The notes beneath the pieces are model-generated. The model was not told the DNA's origin and searched no databases. It saw only the letters and a program-made list of their open reading frames with translations. A stretch of DNA of 8,607 nt from an uncultured Pseudomonadota bacterium. Lineage in GTDB: Bacteria > Pseudomonadota > Gammaproteobacteria > Methylococcales > Methylomonadaceae. The position numbers were made by a program, and so were the translations under genes. Location of the stretch: contig CAIZCB010000378.1 of assembly GCA_903931355.1 (NCBI GenBank), positions 1-8,607 of the forward strand. The letters are read 5' to 3'. Shown here in pieces: positions 1 to 8,302 of this stretch (position 1 is its first letter; every line of letters begins with the position of its first letter).

Positions 1-809
<809 letters not shown>

Positions 810-840
810 TTATTCAGAATCTATCTCGTCATTTTTACGA

Positions 841-3800
841 TTAATCTTGTTCCATCTCGATATTGACTGCGAGTGAACGAATTTCTTTGACTAATACGTT
901 GAAAGACTCTGGCATACCGGCTTCCATAGAATGATTGCCATCGACAATGTTTTTATACATACGAGTTCTGCCTGTAACGTCATCAGATTTAACAGTCAGC
1001 ATTTCTTGTAATGTATAGGCCGCACCATATGCTTCCAATGCCCAGACCTCCATCTCACCAAAACGCTGTCCACCAAACTGAGCTTTACCACCCAATGGTT
1101 GCTGAGTTACTAGACTATATGGACCTGTGGAACGGGCATGCATTTTGTCATCAACCAAGTGATTCAATTTCAGCATATACATGTAGCCGACAGTGACTTC
1201 GCGTTCAAACGGTTCACCGGTCAAACCATCATATAAAACAGTTTGTCCATGTTCAGGCAAATCAGCTAAGCGCAACATAGTACGAATATCTTCTTCTGAT
1301 GCACCATCGAATACAGGAGTCGCCATTGGCACGCCACTTACAAGATTGACAGCCATTTCTAAAATTTCTTTATCAGAAAATGAGTTCAAGTCTTCTTTTC
1401 TACCGCTGGAATTATAGATTTTCTCCATAAATCCTCTGATTTCTACCACTTTGGCTTGTGCTTCTAACATTCTGCCAATTTTCTTGCCAAGACCTTTTGC
1501 GGCCCAACCAAGGTGAGTTTCCAATACCTGACCAACGTTCATCCGCGAAGGTACACCTAAAGGATTCAATAGAATATCAACTGGGTTACCATCGGCGGTA
1601 TATGGCATATCTTCAATTGGCACAATTTGTGAGATAACACCTTTGTTACCATGTCGTCCCGCCATTTTGTCACCAGGCTGAATACGCTTTTTAACCGCCA
1701 AGTAAACCTTGACCATTTTCAACACGCCTGGCGCCAAATCATCACCCATGGTGATTTTTTTCTTTTTCTGCTCGAAGCGTTCGTCAAACTCTTTACGTTG
1801 TTGCTCAACCTGTTCTGAAACAGCTTCCAACTTCAAGTTAACATCTTCGTCATTGGTTTTGATTTTCAATAACTCGGAATAGGTCAATTGATCAAGATAA
1901 GCTAACTCGATTTGATCACCTTTTTTCAAGCCATTTGGACCTTTCTCAGCTTTTGTAGCCACCAACATTGATTTAACACGAGCAAAAATATCATGTTCAA
2001 CAATTTTCAGTTGATCATCCAAGTCCATACGGTAACGTTTGATTTCGGCTTCTTCAATTTCCAAAGCACGTTTGTCTTTTTTGACGCCATCACGAGTAAA
2101 TACTTGTACATCAATAACCGTACCGCGAACGTTACCTGGCACTCTTAATGAAGTATCTTTTACGTCAGCGGCTTTTTCACCAAAAATTGCACGCAATAAC
2201 TTTTCTTCAGGTGTTAATTGGGTTTCACCTTTAGGGGTTACTTTACCAACCAGAATGTCGCCACCTTTTACTTCAGCGCCAACATAGACAATGCCTGACT
2301 CATCCAATTTGGACAAGGCTTCTTCGCTTACGTTTGGAATATCTGCTGTAATTTCTTCAGGACTATGTTTAGTTTCCCTAGCAACACAGGTTTTTTCTTC
2401 GATATGAATAGTTGTAAAACGATCTTCTTTTACAACACGCTCAGACACCAAAATTGAGTCTTCGAAGTTGTAACCATTCCAAGGCATAAATGCGATTAGC
2501 ATGTTTTGCCCCAAAGCCAACTCACCTAAGTCAGTTGAAGGACCATCAGCAAGAATATCGCCTTTATTGACTAAATCGCCCAATTTAACCAATGGTTTTT
2601 GGTTAATACAGGTATTTTGGTTTGAACGTGTGTATTTAATCAGGTTGTAAATATCAACACCTGGAATACCAGCTACTGTCTCGTCATCATTAGCACGCAC
2701 TACGATACGCGCCGCATCAACCGCTTCTACACGGCCACCACGAGTTGCAACTACTGTAACCCCTGAGTCTTTCGCAACAACACGCTCCATACCGGTACCC
2801 ACTAATGGTTTCTCGGCACGTAATGTTGGTACAGCTTGACGCTGCATGTTAGAACCCATCAAAGCGCGGTTCGCGTCATCGTGTTCTAGGAACGGAATAA
2901 TTGATGCCGCAACTGATACAATCTGTTTAGACGATACGTCCATATATTGCACAGTTTCAGACGAAGCTAATGTAAATTCATCTTTGTGACGGCAAGATAC
3001 TAAGCCTTCGACTAATCGACCAGTTTCATCAACAGCAACACTAGACTGAGCAATAACGTACTCACCCTCTTCAATTGCTGAAATATAATCAACTTGATCA
3101 GTTACTTTGCCATCAACCACTTTTCTATATGGCGTTTCTAAGAAACCATAATCATTGGTTCTAGCATAGACAGACAAAGAGTTGATCAAACCGATGTTTG
3201 GTCCCTCAGGCGTCTCAATCGGACAAACACGACCATAGTGTGTTGTATGTACGTCACGAACCTCAAAGCCCGCACGTTCTCTTGCCAAACCACCAGGACC
3301 TAATGCTGAAACCCTACGTTTATGGGTAACCTGCGAAAGCGGGTTGTTTTGATCCATAAACTGGGACAATTGGCTTGAACCAAAGAACTCTTTAACTGCT
3401 GCTGAAACCGGTTTGGCGTTGATAATTTCTTGTGGCATGTAGCCTTCAGAATCCGCTAATGTTAAACGCTCTCTTACAGCACGCTCAACACGAACCAAAC
3501 CAATACGGAATTGATTTTCAATCATTTCACCAACAGAACGTACACGTCTATTGCCCAAGTGATCAATATCGTCAACGGTACCATTACCGTTTCTGATTTT
3601 AATCAACTCTTTCAATACATCAATGATGTCTTCTTTACTTAATGTACCGGTGCCTTCAATTTCTTCACGACCTAATCGGCGATTGAATTTCATTCTACCA
3701 ACGGTAGATAAATCATAGCGTTCATCGGTAAAGAATAGATTTTCAAACAGATTTTCTGCAGAATCGACTGTAGGTGGCTCACCAGGACGCATCATGCGGT

Positions 3801-4917
3801 ATATTTCAACTAACGCTTCTAATCGATTAGTTGTTGTATCCAAACGCATTGCATTTGAAATGTAAGGACCTCTATCAAGATCATTTACATAAAGCGTATT
3901 GATCTCAGATACGTCAGCATCAATTAGTTTTTGTATTAACACATCTGTCAATTCATCATTAACGTTAGCTAACAATTCACCAGTTGATGTATCAATAATG
4001 TTATGGCCTAAAATTTTTCCATAGAGATAATCTCTAGGCACTTCAATTTCAGTAACGCCAGCTTTTTCTAATTGGCGTATGTGTTTTGCAGTAATCCTAC
4101 GACCTTCTTCGATTAGGACTTTACCGTCATGCTTGATATCAAATACCGCCATCTCACCACGTAACCGCTCAGGAATTACATGGAACATTACGTTATCGGC
4201 ATTTAATGAAAACTTATTAGTTTCGAAGAAAATGTTAATCATTCCTTCGTTATCATATCCAAGCGCTCTTAATAAGATAGTCGCTGGAATTTTACGACGT
4301 CTATCTATACGAACATAGACTGCGTCTTTGTGGTCAAATTCAAAATCTAACCATGAGCCACGATAAGGAATTACTCTGGCATTGAATAATAATTTTCCAG
4401 ATGAGTGTGTTTTACCTTTGTCATGATCAAAAAAGACACCAGGTGATCTATGTAATTGCGAAACAATAACACGCTCGGTACCATTAATAACGAATGTACC
4501 GTTATCAGTCATCAGAGGAAGTTCACCCATGTAAACTTCTTGCTCACGAATATCTTTTACTACTTTGGTATTTGCCGGAGCGTCTTTATCATAGATAACA
4601 AGACGAACCAATACTCTCAAAGGAGCAGAATAGGTAGCACCGCGTTGCTGGCATTCTCTTACATCAAAAGCGGGCTCACCTAAGCGATATTTCACGTACT
4701 CTAAAACAGCATATCCTGAGTGACTAACCACTGGAAATACACTTGAAAATGCTGCATGCAAGCCTAAATTTCGTCGTTTGTCAGGATTTATACCTAACTG
4801 TAGGAAACTTGCATATGAATCGATTTGTGTCGCTAAGAGATAGGGAACTTCAAGTACTTCTGAACCTTTCCCAAAATTATTACGTATGCGCTTTTTTTCG
4901 GTAAAAGAATAGGCCAT
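841..4917 (-). CDS. rpoB: DNA-directed RNA polymerase beta subunit
   Basis: Complete beta subunit of RNA polymerase, 1358 residues (E. coli has 1342), closely resembling the gammaproteobacterial protein throughout. It forms one side of the active-site cleft. Visible landmarks are the N-terminal [16 protein letters not shown], the fork and rifampicin-pocket region at about 511-544 ([28 protein letters not shown]), the NFED motif at 817-820, the [13 protein letters not shown] motif with active-site lysines K1084 and K1092, and the C-terminal clamp/anchor region from about 1240 ([17 protein letters not shown]) to [10 protein letters not shown]. Residues about 955-1055 are charged and diverge from E. 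coli, matching the known lineage-variable insertion of beta. The rifampicin-contact residues corresponding to E. coli D516, H526 and S531 are wild type (D522, H532, S537). The ATG start matches the E. coli N-terminus. Upstream is a structured 126-nt spacer after rplL. The gene ends in TAA. Confidence 0.99.
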   Translation of the reverse strand: MAYSFTEKKRIRNNFGKGSEVLEVPYLLATQIDSYASFLQLGINPDKRRNLGLHAAFSSVFPVVSHSGYAVLEYVKYRLGEPAFDVRECQQRGATYSAPLRVLVRLVIYDKDAPANTKVVKDIREQEVYMGELPLMTDNGTFVINGTERVIVSQLHRSPGVFFDHDKGKTHSSGKLLFNARVIPYRGSWLDFEFDHKDAVYVRIDRRRKIPATILLRALGYDNEGMINIFFETNKFSLNADNVMFHVIPERLRGEMAVFDIKHDGKVLIEEGRRITAKHIRQLEKAGVTEIEVPRDYLYGKILGHNIIDTSTGELLANVNDELTDVLIQKLIDADVSEINTLYVNDLDRGPYISNAMRLDTTTNRLEALVEIYRMMRPGEPPTVDSAENLFENLFFTDERYDLSTVGRMKFNRRLGREEIEGTGTLSKEDIIDVLKELIKIRNGNGTVDDIDHLGNRRVRSVGEMIENQFRIGLVRVERAVRERLTLADSEGYMPQEIINAKPVSAAVKEFFGSSQLSQFMDQNNPLSQVTHKRRVSALGPGGLARERAGFEVRDVHTTHYGRVCPIETPEGPNIGLINSLSVYARTNDYGFLETPYRKVVDGKVTDQVDYISAIEEGEYVIAQSSVAVDETGRLVEGLVSCRHKDEFTLASSETVQYMDVSSKQIVSVAASIIPFLEHDDANRALMGSNMQRQAVPTLRAEKPLVGTGMERVVAKDSGVTVVATRGGRVEAVDAARIVVRANDDETVAGIPGVDIYNLIKYTRSNQNTCINQKPLVKLGDLVNKGDILADGPSTDLGELALGQNMLIAFMPWNGYNFEDSILVSERVVKEDRFTTIHIEEKTCVARETKHSPEEITADIPNVSEEALSKLDESGIVYVGAEVKGGDILVGKVTPKGETQLTPEEKLLRAIFGEKAADVKDTSLRVPGNVRGTVIDVQVFTRDGVKKDKRALEIEEAEIKRYRMDLDDQLKIVEHDIFARVKSMLVATKAEKGPNGLKKGDQIELAYLDQLTYSELLKIKTNDEDVNLKLEAVSEQVEQQRKEFDERFEQKKKKITMGDDLAPGVLKMVKVYLAVKKRIQPGDKMAGRHGNKGVISQIVPIEDMPYTADGNPVDILLNPLGVPSRMNVGQVLETHLGWAAKGLGKKIGRMLEAQAKVVEIRGFMEKIYNSSGRKEDLNSFSDKEILEMAVNLVSGVPMATPVFDGASEEDIRTMLRLADLPEHGQTVLYDGLTGEPFEREVTVGYMYMLKLNHLVDDKMHARSTGPYSLVTQQPLGGKAQFGGQRFGEMEVWALEAYGAAYTLQEMLTVKSDDVTGRTRMYKNIVDGNHSMEAGMPESFNVLVKEIRSLAVNIEMEQD

Positions 4918-4929
4918 ATTGCTTCTATA

Positions 4930-4934
4930 CCTTC
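4930..4934 (-). promoter_or_regulatory. Probable ribosome binding site of rpoB, adjoining a repeated arm
   Basis: The transcript reads GAAGG followed by 12 bases and the rpoB ATG at 4917, a rather long spacing. A second weak candidate, AGAAG at 4922-4926, lies only 4 nt from the ATG. The GAAGG directly follows CTGACGAC, a second copy of the 5' arm of the upstream terminator-like hairpin, so its accessibility may depend on which RNA pairing forms. The assignment is uncertain because neither site is strong. Confidence 0.4.
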
Positions 4935-4953
4935 GTCGTCAGAGATTATTTAG

Positions 4954-4976
4954 TACTGTTTATTTTAGAAACAGTA
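4954..4976 (-). other. 8-bp hairpin in the rpoB leader, downstream of the attenuator
   Basis: In the transcript TACTGTTT pairs with AAACAGTA around a 7-nt loop (CTAAAAT). The same half-sequences form the hairpin at the rplL stop codon, on the other side of the strong GC-rich hairpin. The structure is weak because it is AT-rich. Its 5' arm overlaps the U stretch that follows the terminator-like stem. Confidence 0.5.
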
Positions 4977-5004
4977 AAAGGCCGACGACAGGATGTCGTC
5001 AGCC
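4976..5004 (-). terminator. rplL-rpoB intergenic hairpin, probable partial terminator (attenuator)
   Basis: The transcript forms an 11-bp, mostly G-C stem: arm GGCTGACGACA, loop TCC, arm TGTCGTCGGCC with one G-U pair, followed by TTTT and then ACTG. The T tract is only four long, which suits partial rather than complete termination. In E. coli the rplL-rpoB spacer carries an attenuator that lowers rpoBC transcription relative to rplJL, plus an RNase III cleavage site. The position and form here fit the same role, but the efficiency cannot be read from the sequence. Confidence 0.7.
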
Positions 5005-5026
5005 CAGTTTGATAGGCTTACGCCCG

Positions 5027-5047
5027 ATAAACAGTCAAACTGTTTAT
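5027..5047 (-). other. 9-bp hairpin containing the rplL stop codon
   Basis: In the transcript ATAAACAGT pairs perfectly with ACTGTTTAT around a three-base loop (TTG). The rplL stop codon TAA (5046-5044) lies inside the 5' arm. A ribosome terminating on rplL would cover and melt the hairpin, so it could form only when rplL is not being translated or after release. Its half-sequences recur around 4954-4976. A role is inferred only. Confidence 0.5.
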
Positions 5048-5412
5048 TTGATATCGGCAGTTGCGCCAGCTTCTTCAAGCTCTTTTTTAGCAGCTTCAGC
5101 TTCAGCTTTACTTACGCCTTCTTTAACTGTAGTAGGTGCACCTTCAACAGCATCTTTCGCTTCTTTCAAGCCTAGGCCTGTTAAGCCACGAACAGCTTTA
5201 ATCACAGCAACTTTGTTATCGCCGAAACCGGTCAAGATAACATCGAACTCTGTTTGTTCTTCAACAGCAGCAGCGGCTACTGGAGCAGCAACTGCAACAG
5301 CTGCAGCAGCTGATACGCCGAATTTTTCTTCCATTGCTGAAATCAAATCAACGATTTCCATCACAGTCATGTTAGAGACTGCTTCCAAGATGTCTTGTTG
5401 TGAAATTGCCAT
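5044..5412 (-). CDS. rplL: 50S ribosomal protein L7/L12
   Basis: L7/L12 forms the flexible ribosomal stalk that recruits and stimulates the translational GTPases (EF-Tu, EF-G, IF2, RF3); several copies hang on each L10. The 122-residue protein matches the family length (121 in E. coli). The N-terminal dimerization and L10-binding domain spans about 1-33 ([21 protein letters not shown]). The Ala/Val/Pro-rich hinge is at about 34-50, and the globular C-terminal domain follows with the conserved factor-binding stretch [20 protein letters not shown] at about 67-86. The ATG start has a strong AGAGGA site 7 nt upstream. The gene lies 44 nt after rplJ and is expected to share its mRNA, with higher translation giving the excess of L12 over L10. 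The stop codon lies in a hairpin. Confidence 0.98.
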   Translation of the reverse strand: MAISQQDILEAVSNMTVMEIVDLISAMEEKFGVSAAAAVAVAAPVAAAAVEEQTEFDVILTGFGDNKVAVIKAVRGLTGLGLKEAKDAVEGAPTTVKEGVSKAEAEAAKKELEEAGATADIK

Positions 5413-5456
5413 TGTATTTTCCTCTAAATTTTAATGCGTTTACTGATTGACGCGAA

Positions 5457-5951
5457 TTATGCTGCTTGTTTTTCGTCTCTGACTGCTGCCAATGTTCTAG
5501 CAAGTTTTTCAACTGGTGCTTTCATTACTGACATCAACATACTGATACCTTGATCACGAGTTGGCAATCTTGCTAGACGTTCAAGTTCTGAACCATCGTA
5601 AGCTTGTCCACCTATCGCAACAACTTTTGCAATCAGTTTATTGTGACCTTTTGAGAACTCACTAATTAAACGTGCCGCACAACCAGGATCTTCCATTGAA
5701 AATGCAAGAATTAATGGACCAACTAATCCATCTTGCATACATTCAAATTCTGTACCTGCTACAGCGCGTTTAGCCAATGTATTTTTGACTACTCGCAAAT
5801 AAACACCTGTTTCTCTTGCAGTTTTACGCAGTTCCGTTAACTCTGTAACGGTTAAACCGCGATATTCAGCTGCAATCGCAGAATAGGCTTTAGCGGCGAA
5901 TTCAGCAACTTCCTCTACGACAACTTTTTTGCTATCTAAATTGAGTGCCAC
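5457..5951 (-). CDS. rplJ: 50S ribosomal protein L10
   Basis: L10 anchors L7/L12 dimers to 23S rRNA at the base of the stalk and, as the L10-L12 complex, represses its own mRNA. The protein shows the family pattern: ALNLDSKKVVVEEVAEFAAKA, then YRGLTVTELTELRKTARETGVYLRVVKNTLAKRA for the rRNA-binding domain, and a C-terminal LARTLAAVRDEKQAA helix that binds L12. The GTG at 5951 is preferred over the in-frame ATG at 5963: it gives 164 residues (E. coli has 165) beginning MALNL as in E. coli. The excellent GGAGGT site lies inside the first codons of the longer form and is correctly placed for GTG. About 180 nt of structured leader precede it, and rplL follows after 44 nt. Confidence 0.97.
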   Translation of the reverse strand: MALNLDSKKVVVEEVAEFAAKAYSAIAAEYRGLTVTELTELRKTARETGVYLRVVKNTLAKRAVAGTEFECMQDGLVGPLILAFSMEDPGCAARLISEFSKGHNKLIAKVVAIGGQAYDGSELERLARLPTRDQGISMLMSVMKAPVEKLARTLAAVRDEKQAA

Positions 5952-6087
5952 ATTTACCTCCATTAATTTTCCGATTCACATCGAAATATATGAATGCATC
6001 TTACGATGCCCGTTTACGGTCCCTTTCACCATCTTTGCGGCTCAAGCTTCCGTCTGCGTAGGATAATTAAGCAACTGCCCCTACGGT
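5952..6087 (-). promoter_or_regulatory. L10 leader: autoregulatory mRNA structure upstream of rplJ
   Basis: The untranslated segment between rplA and rplJ occupies the position of the L10(L12)-binding leader of proteobacteria and is clearly structured. In transcript order it shows CGTAGG (6085-6080) pairing with CCTACG (6062-6057) around a loop containing GCTTAATTAT. Then comes ACGGAAGCTTGAGCCGCAAAG, interrupted by a possible CGG/CCG pairing, then CCG-TAAA-CGG (6019-6010). Next is a perfect GCATC/GATGC stem with a GTAA (GNRA-type) loop (6009-5996), followed by an AT-rich stretch to the GGAGGT site. The CTTAAT and CCTACGCAGACGG segments resemble what I recall of L10 leaders in other bacteria. 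The known mechanism is that L10-L12 binds the leader and blocks translation of rplJ and, by coupling, rplL. I cannot see a convincing promoter here. Confidence 0.7.
5956..5961 (-). promoter_or_regulatory. Shine-Dalgarno site selecting the rplJ GTG start
   Basis: The transcript reads GGAGGT, then AAAT, then GTG. The site overlaps the alternative ATG at 5963, so it can serve only the GTG. The region before the ATG has at best a weak GGA. It would also be the target occluded when L10 represses its own translation. Confidence 0.75.
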
Positions 6088-6121
6088 CTTTGACGGTTGC
6101 CGACTGAGCGGCAACCCAAAG
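6088..6121 (-). other. 13-bp hairpin just after rplA
   Basis: In the transcript CTTTG plus GGTTGCCG pairs with CGGCAACC plus CAAAG, with a two-base bulge and a six-base loop (CTCAGT). In the operon direction it is followed by ACCGTAGG, not a T tract, so it is not an intrinsic terminator for the operon. It may be the outermost element of the L10 leader or an mRNA-processing or stabilizing structure. Read on the opposite strand it is followed by two T tracts. Confidence 0.6.
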
Positions 6122-6133
6122 TTTTTTGATTTT

Positions 6134-6829
6134 TTAAATATCGATACTGGTTTGATCAATCCACAAACCTGGCCCCATTGTTGAGGACAATGATATTTTT
6201 TTAAGGTATACACCTTTAGCAGCGGTTGGTTTAGCTTTTTTCAAATCAGACACTAAAAACTCTAAGTTTTGTTTTAGTGCTAACTCATCAAATGAAACTT
6301 TACCAATTGAGCAGTGAATAATGCCTGATTTATCTGTACGATATCTAACTTGGCCTGACTTTGCGTTTTTAACAGCAGTTACTACGTCTGGAGTAACAGT
6401 ACCAACTTTTGGGTTTGGCATTAAACCGCGCGGTCCAAGAATTTGACCTAATTGACCTACCACACGCATTGCGTCTGGTGAAGCAATAACCACATCAAAG
6501 TTCATTTCGCCTTTTTTAACTTGCTCAGCCAAATCATCCATACCAACGATATCTGCGCCCGCTTCTTTTGCGGCATCAGCGTTTGGACCTTGGGTAAAAA
6601 CAGCTACTCTAACTGTTTTACCTGTACCATTTGGCAATACAGAAGCACCACGCACATTTTGGTCTGATTTTCTTGGGTCAACACCAAGATTTACACTTAC
6701 ATCAATTGACTCGTCGAACTTAGAATTTGCAAATTCTTTTAACAAGCTAACAGCTTCTGCAACTGAATATTGTTTATTTGAAGCTACTTTTTCTTTGATC
6801 GCTTTTGCTTTTTTGGTTAGCTTTGCCAT
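6134..6829 (-). CDS. rplA: 50S ribosomal protein L1
   Basis: L1 binds helices 76-78 of 23S rRNA, forms the mobile stalk that helps release E-site tRNA, and represses the L11-L1 mRNA when in excess. The 231-residue protein aligns with E. coli L1 from [15 protein letters not shown] through [53 protein letters not shown] and [14 protein letters not shown] to the C-terminal [15 protein letters not shown]. The ATG at 6829 is chosen over an in-frame ATG 18 nt upstream because it gives the conserved MAKLT start; the longer form would overlap the end of rplK. Its GGAGG site lies inside the last codons of rplK, and the rplK stop is only one base away, so the two genes are probably translationally coupled. 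The C-terminal tail ([11 protein letters not shown]) departs slightly from E. coli. Confidence 0.98.
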   Translation of the reverse strand: MAKLTKKAKAIKEKVASNKQYSVAEAVSLLKEFANSKFDESIDVSVNLGVDPRKSDQNVRGASVLPNGTGKTVRVAVFTQGPNADAAKEAGADIVGMDDLAEQVKKGEMNFDVVIASPDAMRVVGQLGQILGPRGLMPNPKVGTVTPDVVTAVKNAKSGQVRYRTDKSGIIHCSIGKVSFDELALKQNLEFLVSDLKKAKPTAAKGVYLKKISLSSTMGPGLWIDQTSIDI

Positions 6830-6830
6830 T

Positions 6831-7262
6831 TTATACGCCCTCCACATTCAAGCCCATGCTACGCGCACTACCTCCAATAATTCTAACCGCCGCATCAAGA
6901 TCAGCAGCATTTAAATCTTCCATTTTGGTTTTTGCAATCTCTTCCAACTGCGCTCTAGTAACTGTTCCAACTTTATTTGTATTTGGTTTGCTACTGCCGC
7001 TTTTTAGACCTGTTGCTTTTTTCAACAAAATTGAAGCAGGAGGGGTTTTAGTAATAAAAGTGAAGCTTTTATCGCTATAAACTGTAATAACAACTGGAAG
7101 TGGTAAGCCTTTTTCCACTTCTTGAGTTCTAGCATTGAATGCCTTACAGAACTCCATAATATTAACACCACGTTGACCTAGCGCAGGACCAACTGGAGGA
7201 CTTGGATTTGCCTCGCCAGCCTTTACTTGCAACTTAATGTATGAATCAATTTTTTTTGCCAT
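6831..7262 (-). CDS. rplK: 50S ribosomal protein L11
   Basis: L11 binds the GTPase-associated centre of 23S rRNA, supports factor function and stringent-response signalling by RelA, and forms part of the thiostrepton site. The protein has 143 residues (142 in E. coli). The N-terminal domain carries the proline-rich [11 protein letters not shown] at residues 20-30, where the prolines linked to thiostrepton sensitivity are intact. The rRNA-binding C-terminal domain follows from about residue 75 ([19 protein letters not shown]) to [11 protein letters not shown]. The ATG at 7262 gives the universal MAKK start and has GGAG 6 nt upstream; a longer frame adding four codons would bury that site. It opens the rplKAJL-rpoBC segment and ends one base before rplA. 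Confidence 0.98.
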   Translation of the reverse strand: MAKKIDSYIKLQVKAGEANPSPPVGPALGQRGVNIMEFCKAFNARTQEVEKGLPLPVVITVYSDKSFTFITKTPPASILLKKATGLKSGSSKPNTNKVGTVTRAQLEEIAKTKMEDLNAADLDAAVRIIGGSARSMGLNVEGV

Positions 7263-7276
7263 CTTATACTCCAAAC

Positions 7277-7301
7277 GGGTTCAATCGCATTACTGCTCCC
7301 C
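7277..7301 (-). promoter_or_regulatory. Candidate L1 translational operator in the rplK leader
   Basis: Shortly before the rplK ribosome binding site the transcript reads GGGGAGC, then AGTAATGC, then GATTGAACCC, so GGG can pair with CCC around an asymmetric interior. In other bacteria L1 represses the L11-L1 mRNA by binding a leader element that mimics its 23S rRNA site. The position and the GGGGAG / TTGAA-CCC flavour fit that, but the match is by eye and the stem is short. Confidence 0.4.
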
Positions 7302-7302
7302 T

Positions 7303-7340
7303 AACAAACAAAAATCCCCGCCACAAAATGACGAGGATTT
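7303..7340 (-). terminator. Intrinsic terminator or attenuator between nusG and rplK
   Basis: In the transcript AAATCCTCGTCA pairs with TGGCGGGGATTT (12 bp including two G-U pairs) around a five-base loop (TTTTG), ending in ATTTTTGTTTG. This is the form of a rho-independent terminator. It lies 20 nt after the nusG stop, where many proteobacteria separate secE-nusG from rplKAJL-rpoBC. The T tract is interrupted by G, so readthrough is likely. Confidence 0.7.
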
Positions 7341-7354
7341 CATTAAAATCTTAA

Positions 7355-7383
7355 AATATACTAAATCTTTTCGACTTGCCCAA
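7355..7383 (-). promoter_or_regulatory. Weak candidate promoter for rplK at the end of nusG
   Basis: On the minus strand TTGGGC (7383-7378) and TATATT (7360-7355) are separated by 17 bases. The -10 agrees with TATAAT at five of six positions; the -35 agrees with TTGACA at only three. Transcription from it would begin upstream of the terminator-like hairpin, which would then act as a leader attenuator. This is a by-eye match in AT-rich sequence and could be chance. Confidence 0.25.
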
Positions 7384-7894
7384 ACTCTAACTCTACTGGT
7401 GTTGAGCGACCAAAGATAAGAACAGAAACACGTAGACGGCTTTTTTCGTAATTAACTTCTTCTATGCTGCCATTAAACTCTTTAAATGGCCCATCTATAA
7501 TGCGAACTACTTCACCAACTTCAAACAATACTTTAGGTCTAGGTTTATTTACACCTTCTTCAACCCTATTCAATATTGTCATAGCTTCTTTATCTGATAT
7601 TGGCGATGGCCTATCTGAAGTTCCACCTATAAAACCTAATACCCTTGGCACATTTCTTACTAAATGCCAAGTTTCGTCATTCAATTCCATTTGAACTAAA
7701 ACGTAACCAGGAAAAAACTTTCTTTCGCTTTTTCTTTGCTGACCCATCCTCATTTCTACAACCTCTTCGGTTGGAACAAGAATTTTTCCAAAGAATTCTT
7801 CCAAGCCATCTCGTTTGACTCTTTCTTCTATACCTTGCTTAACTTTATTTTCAAAATTTGAATAGCTATGAACGACATACCAACGAAATGCCAT
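7361..7894 (-). CDS. nusG: Transcription termination/antitermination factor NusG
   Basis: NusG binds the RNA polymerase clamp, reduces pausing, assists Rho-dependent termination and links polymerase to the ribosome via S10. The protein has 177 residues (181 in E. coli). The NGN domain is at about 3-115 ([42 protein letters not shown]) and the KOW domain at about 122-177 ([16 protein letters not shown], then [11 protein letters not shown], which in E. coli contacts S10/Rho). The ATG at 7894 is chosen: it shares its A with the secE TGA stop (TGATG) and has a GGGAG site 7 nt upstream. A TTG one codon earlier is possible but worse spaced. The N-terminal tail is a few residues shorter than in E. 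coli, which is common. It is probably coupled to secE. Confidence 0.98.
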   Translation of the reverse strand: MAFRWYVVHSYSNFENKVKQGIEERVKRDGLEEFFGKILVPTEEVVEMRMGQQRKSERKFFPGYVLVQMELNDETWHLVRNVPRVLGFIGGTSDRPSPISDKEAMTILNRVEEGVNKPRPKVLFEVGEVVRIIDGPFKEFNGSIEEVNYEKSRLRVSVLIFGRSTPVELEFGQVEKI

Positions 7895-8274
7895 CAATTA
7901 ACTCCCTGACTCATCAGAAATTGAACAGCAGAAAAGAAAAGCATATCTAAAAACCACAAAACAAAACCCACTAGAGACACCATCACAAATACTAACAATG
8001 TTGTTCTAATTGCCTCATCTTTTGTAGGCCAAACAATTCGTTTAAACTCTTGTTTAGATTCAGCAATAAAAGACATAACTGCCGCACCTTTTGCCGTGGT
8101 AAATAAGATGCCTAGGGAAGACGAGATAACAGCAATAAGTGCTATTACTCTATATAAAAACTGCAAGTCGCTAAAGTAATAAAACCCAACTACACCAAGA
8201 ACAATTAGAACAGGCGATATTATGAGTTTAATTACATCAGAAACCGATGTCGCTTCTTCTAACTGAGCGTTCAT
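7894..8274 (-). CDS. secE: Preprotein translocase subunit SecE
   Basis: SecE clamps the two halves of SecY in the SecYEG channel of the inner membrane and is needed for protein export. The protein has 126 residues (127 in E. coli) and shows the three-helix gammaproteobacterial form. Hydrophobic segments lie at about 17-34 and 39-59, then an amphipathic stretch and the conserved cytosolic motif [17 protein letters not shown] at 76-92, then the essential third helix at about 93-116. The start ATG lies 37 nt after the tRNA-Trp gene. The upstream sequence AAAGTAGTAAAAA has no good Shine-Dalgarno, so translation may be modest. Its TGA stop overlaps the nusG start by one base. Confidence 0.97.
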   Translation of the reverse strand: MNAQLEEATSVSDVIKLIISPVLIVLGVVGFYYFSDLQFLYRVIALIAVISSSLGILFTTAKGAAVMSFIAESKQEFKRIVWPTKDEAIRTTLLVFVMVSLVGFVLWFLDMLFFSAVQFLMSQGVN

Positions 8275-8302
8275 TTTTTACTACTTTTAATTTGTTTTAA
8301 TA

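Noticed and set aside
2374..3400. Search for rifampicin-resistance changes in RpoB
   Set aside because: The pocket residues matching E. coli Q513, D516, H526 and S531 are wild type; the nearby substitutions (SQVTHKRRV) are conservative lineage differences.
4079..4683. Short plus-strand open frames within rpoB
   Set aside because: They are chance frames opposite a conserved coding sequence, with no recognisable domains.
5257..5312. Low-complexity GCA/GCT run resembling a short repeat
   Set aside because: It encodes the normal alanine-rich hinge of L7/L12.
4919..5434. A 171-codon open frame on the plus strand across rplL and the rpoB leader
   Set aside because: It is antisense to rplL, its Ser/Ala/Thr-rich peptide mirrors the alanine-rich hinge, and it shows no family resemblance. 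The conserved minus-strand gene explains the sequence.
5978..6020. Possible -10 (TATATT) for an rplJ promoter near 5985-5990
   Set aside because: The position 17 bases upstream (ACGGGC) has no similarity to TTGACA and lies in a structured leader element.
6805..7080. A 91-codon plus-strand open frame opposite rplK
   Set aside because: It is a shadow of the strongly conserved L11 gene, with no ribosome binding site or recognisable product.
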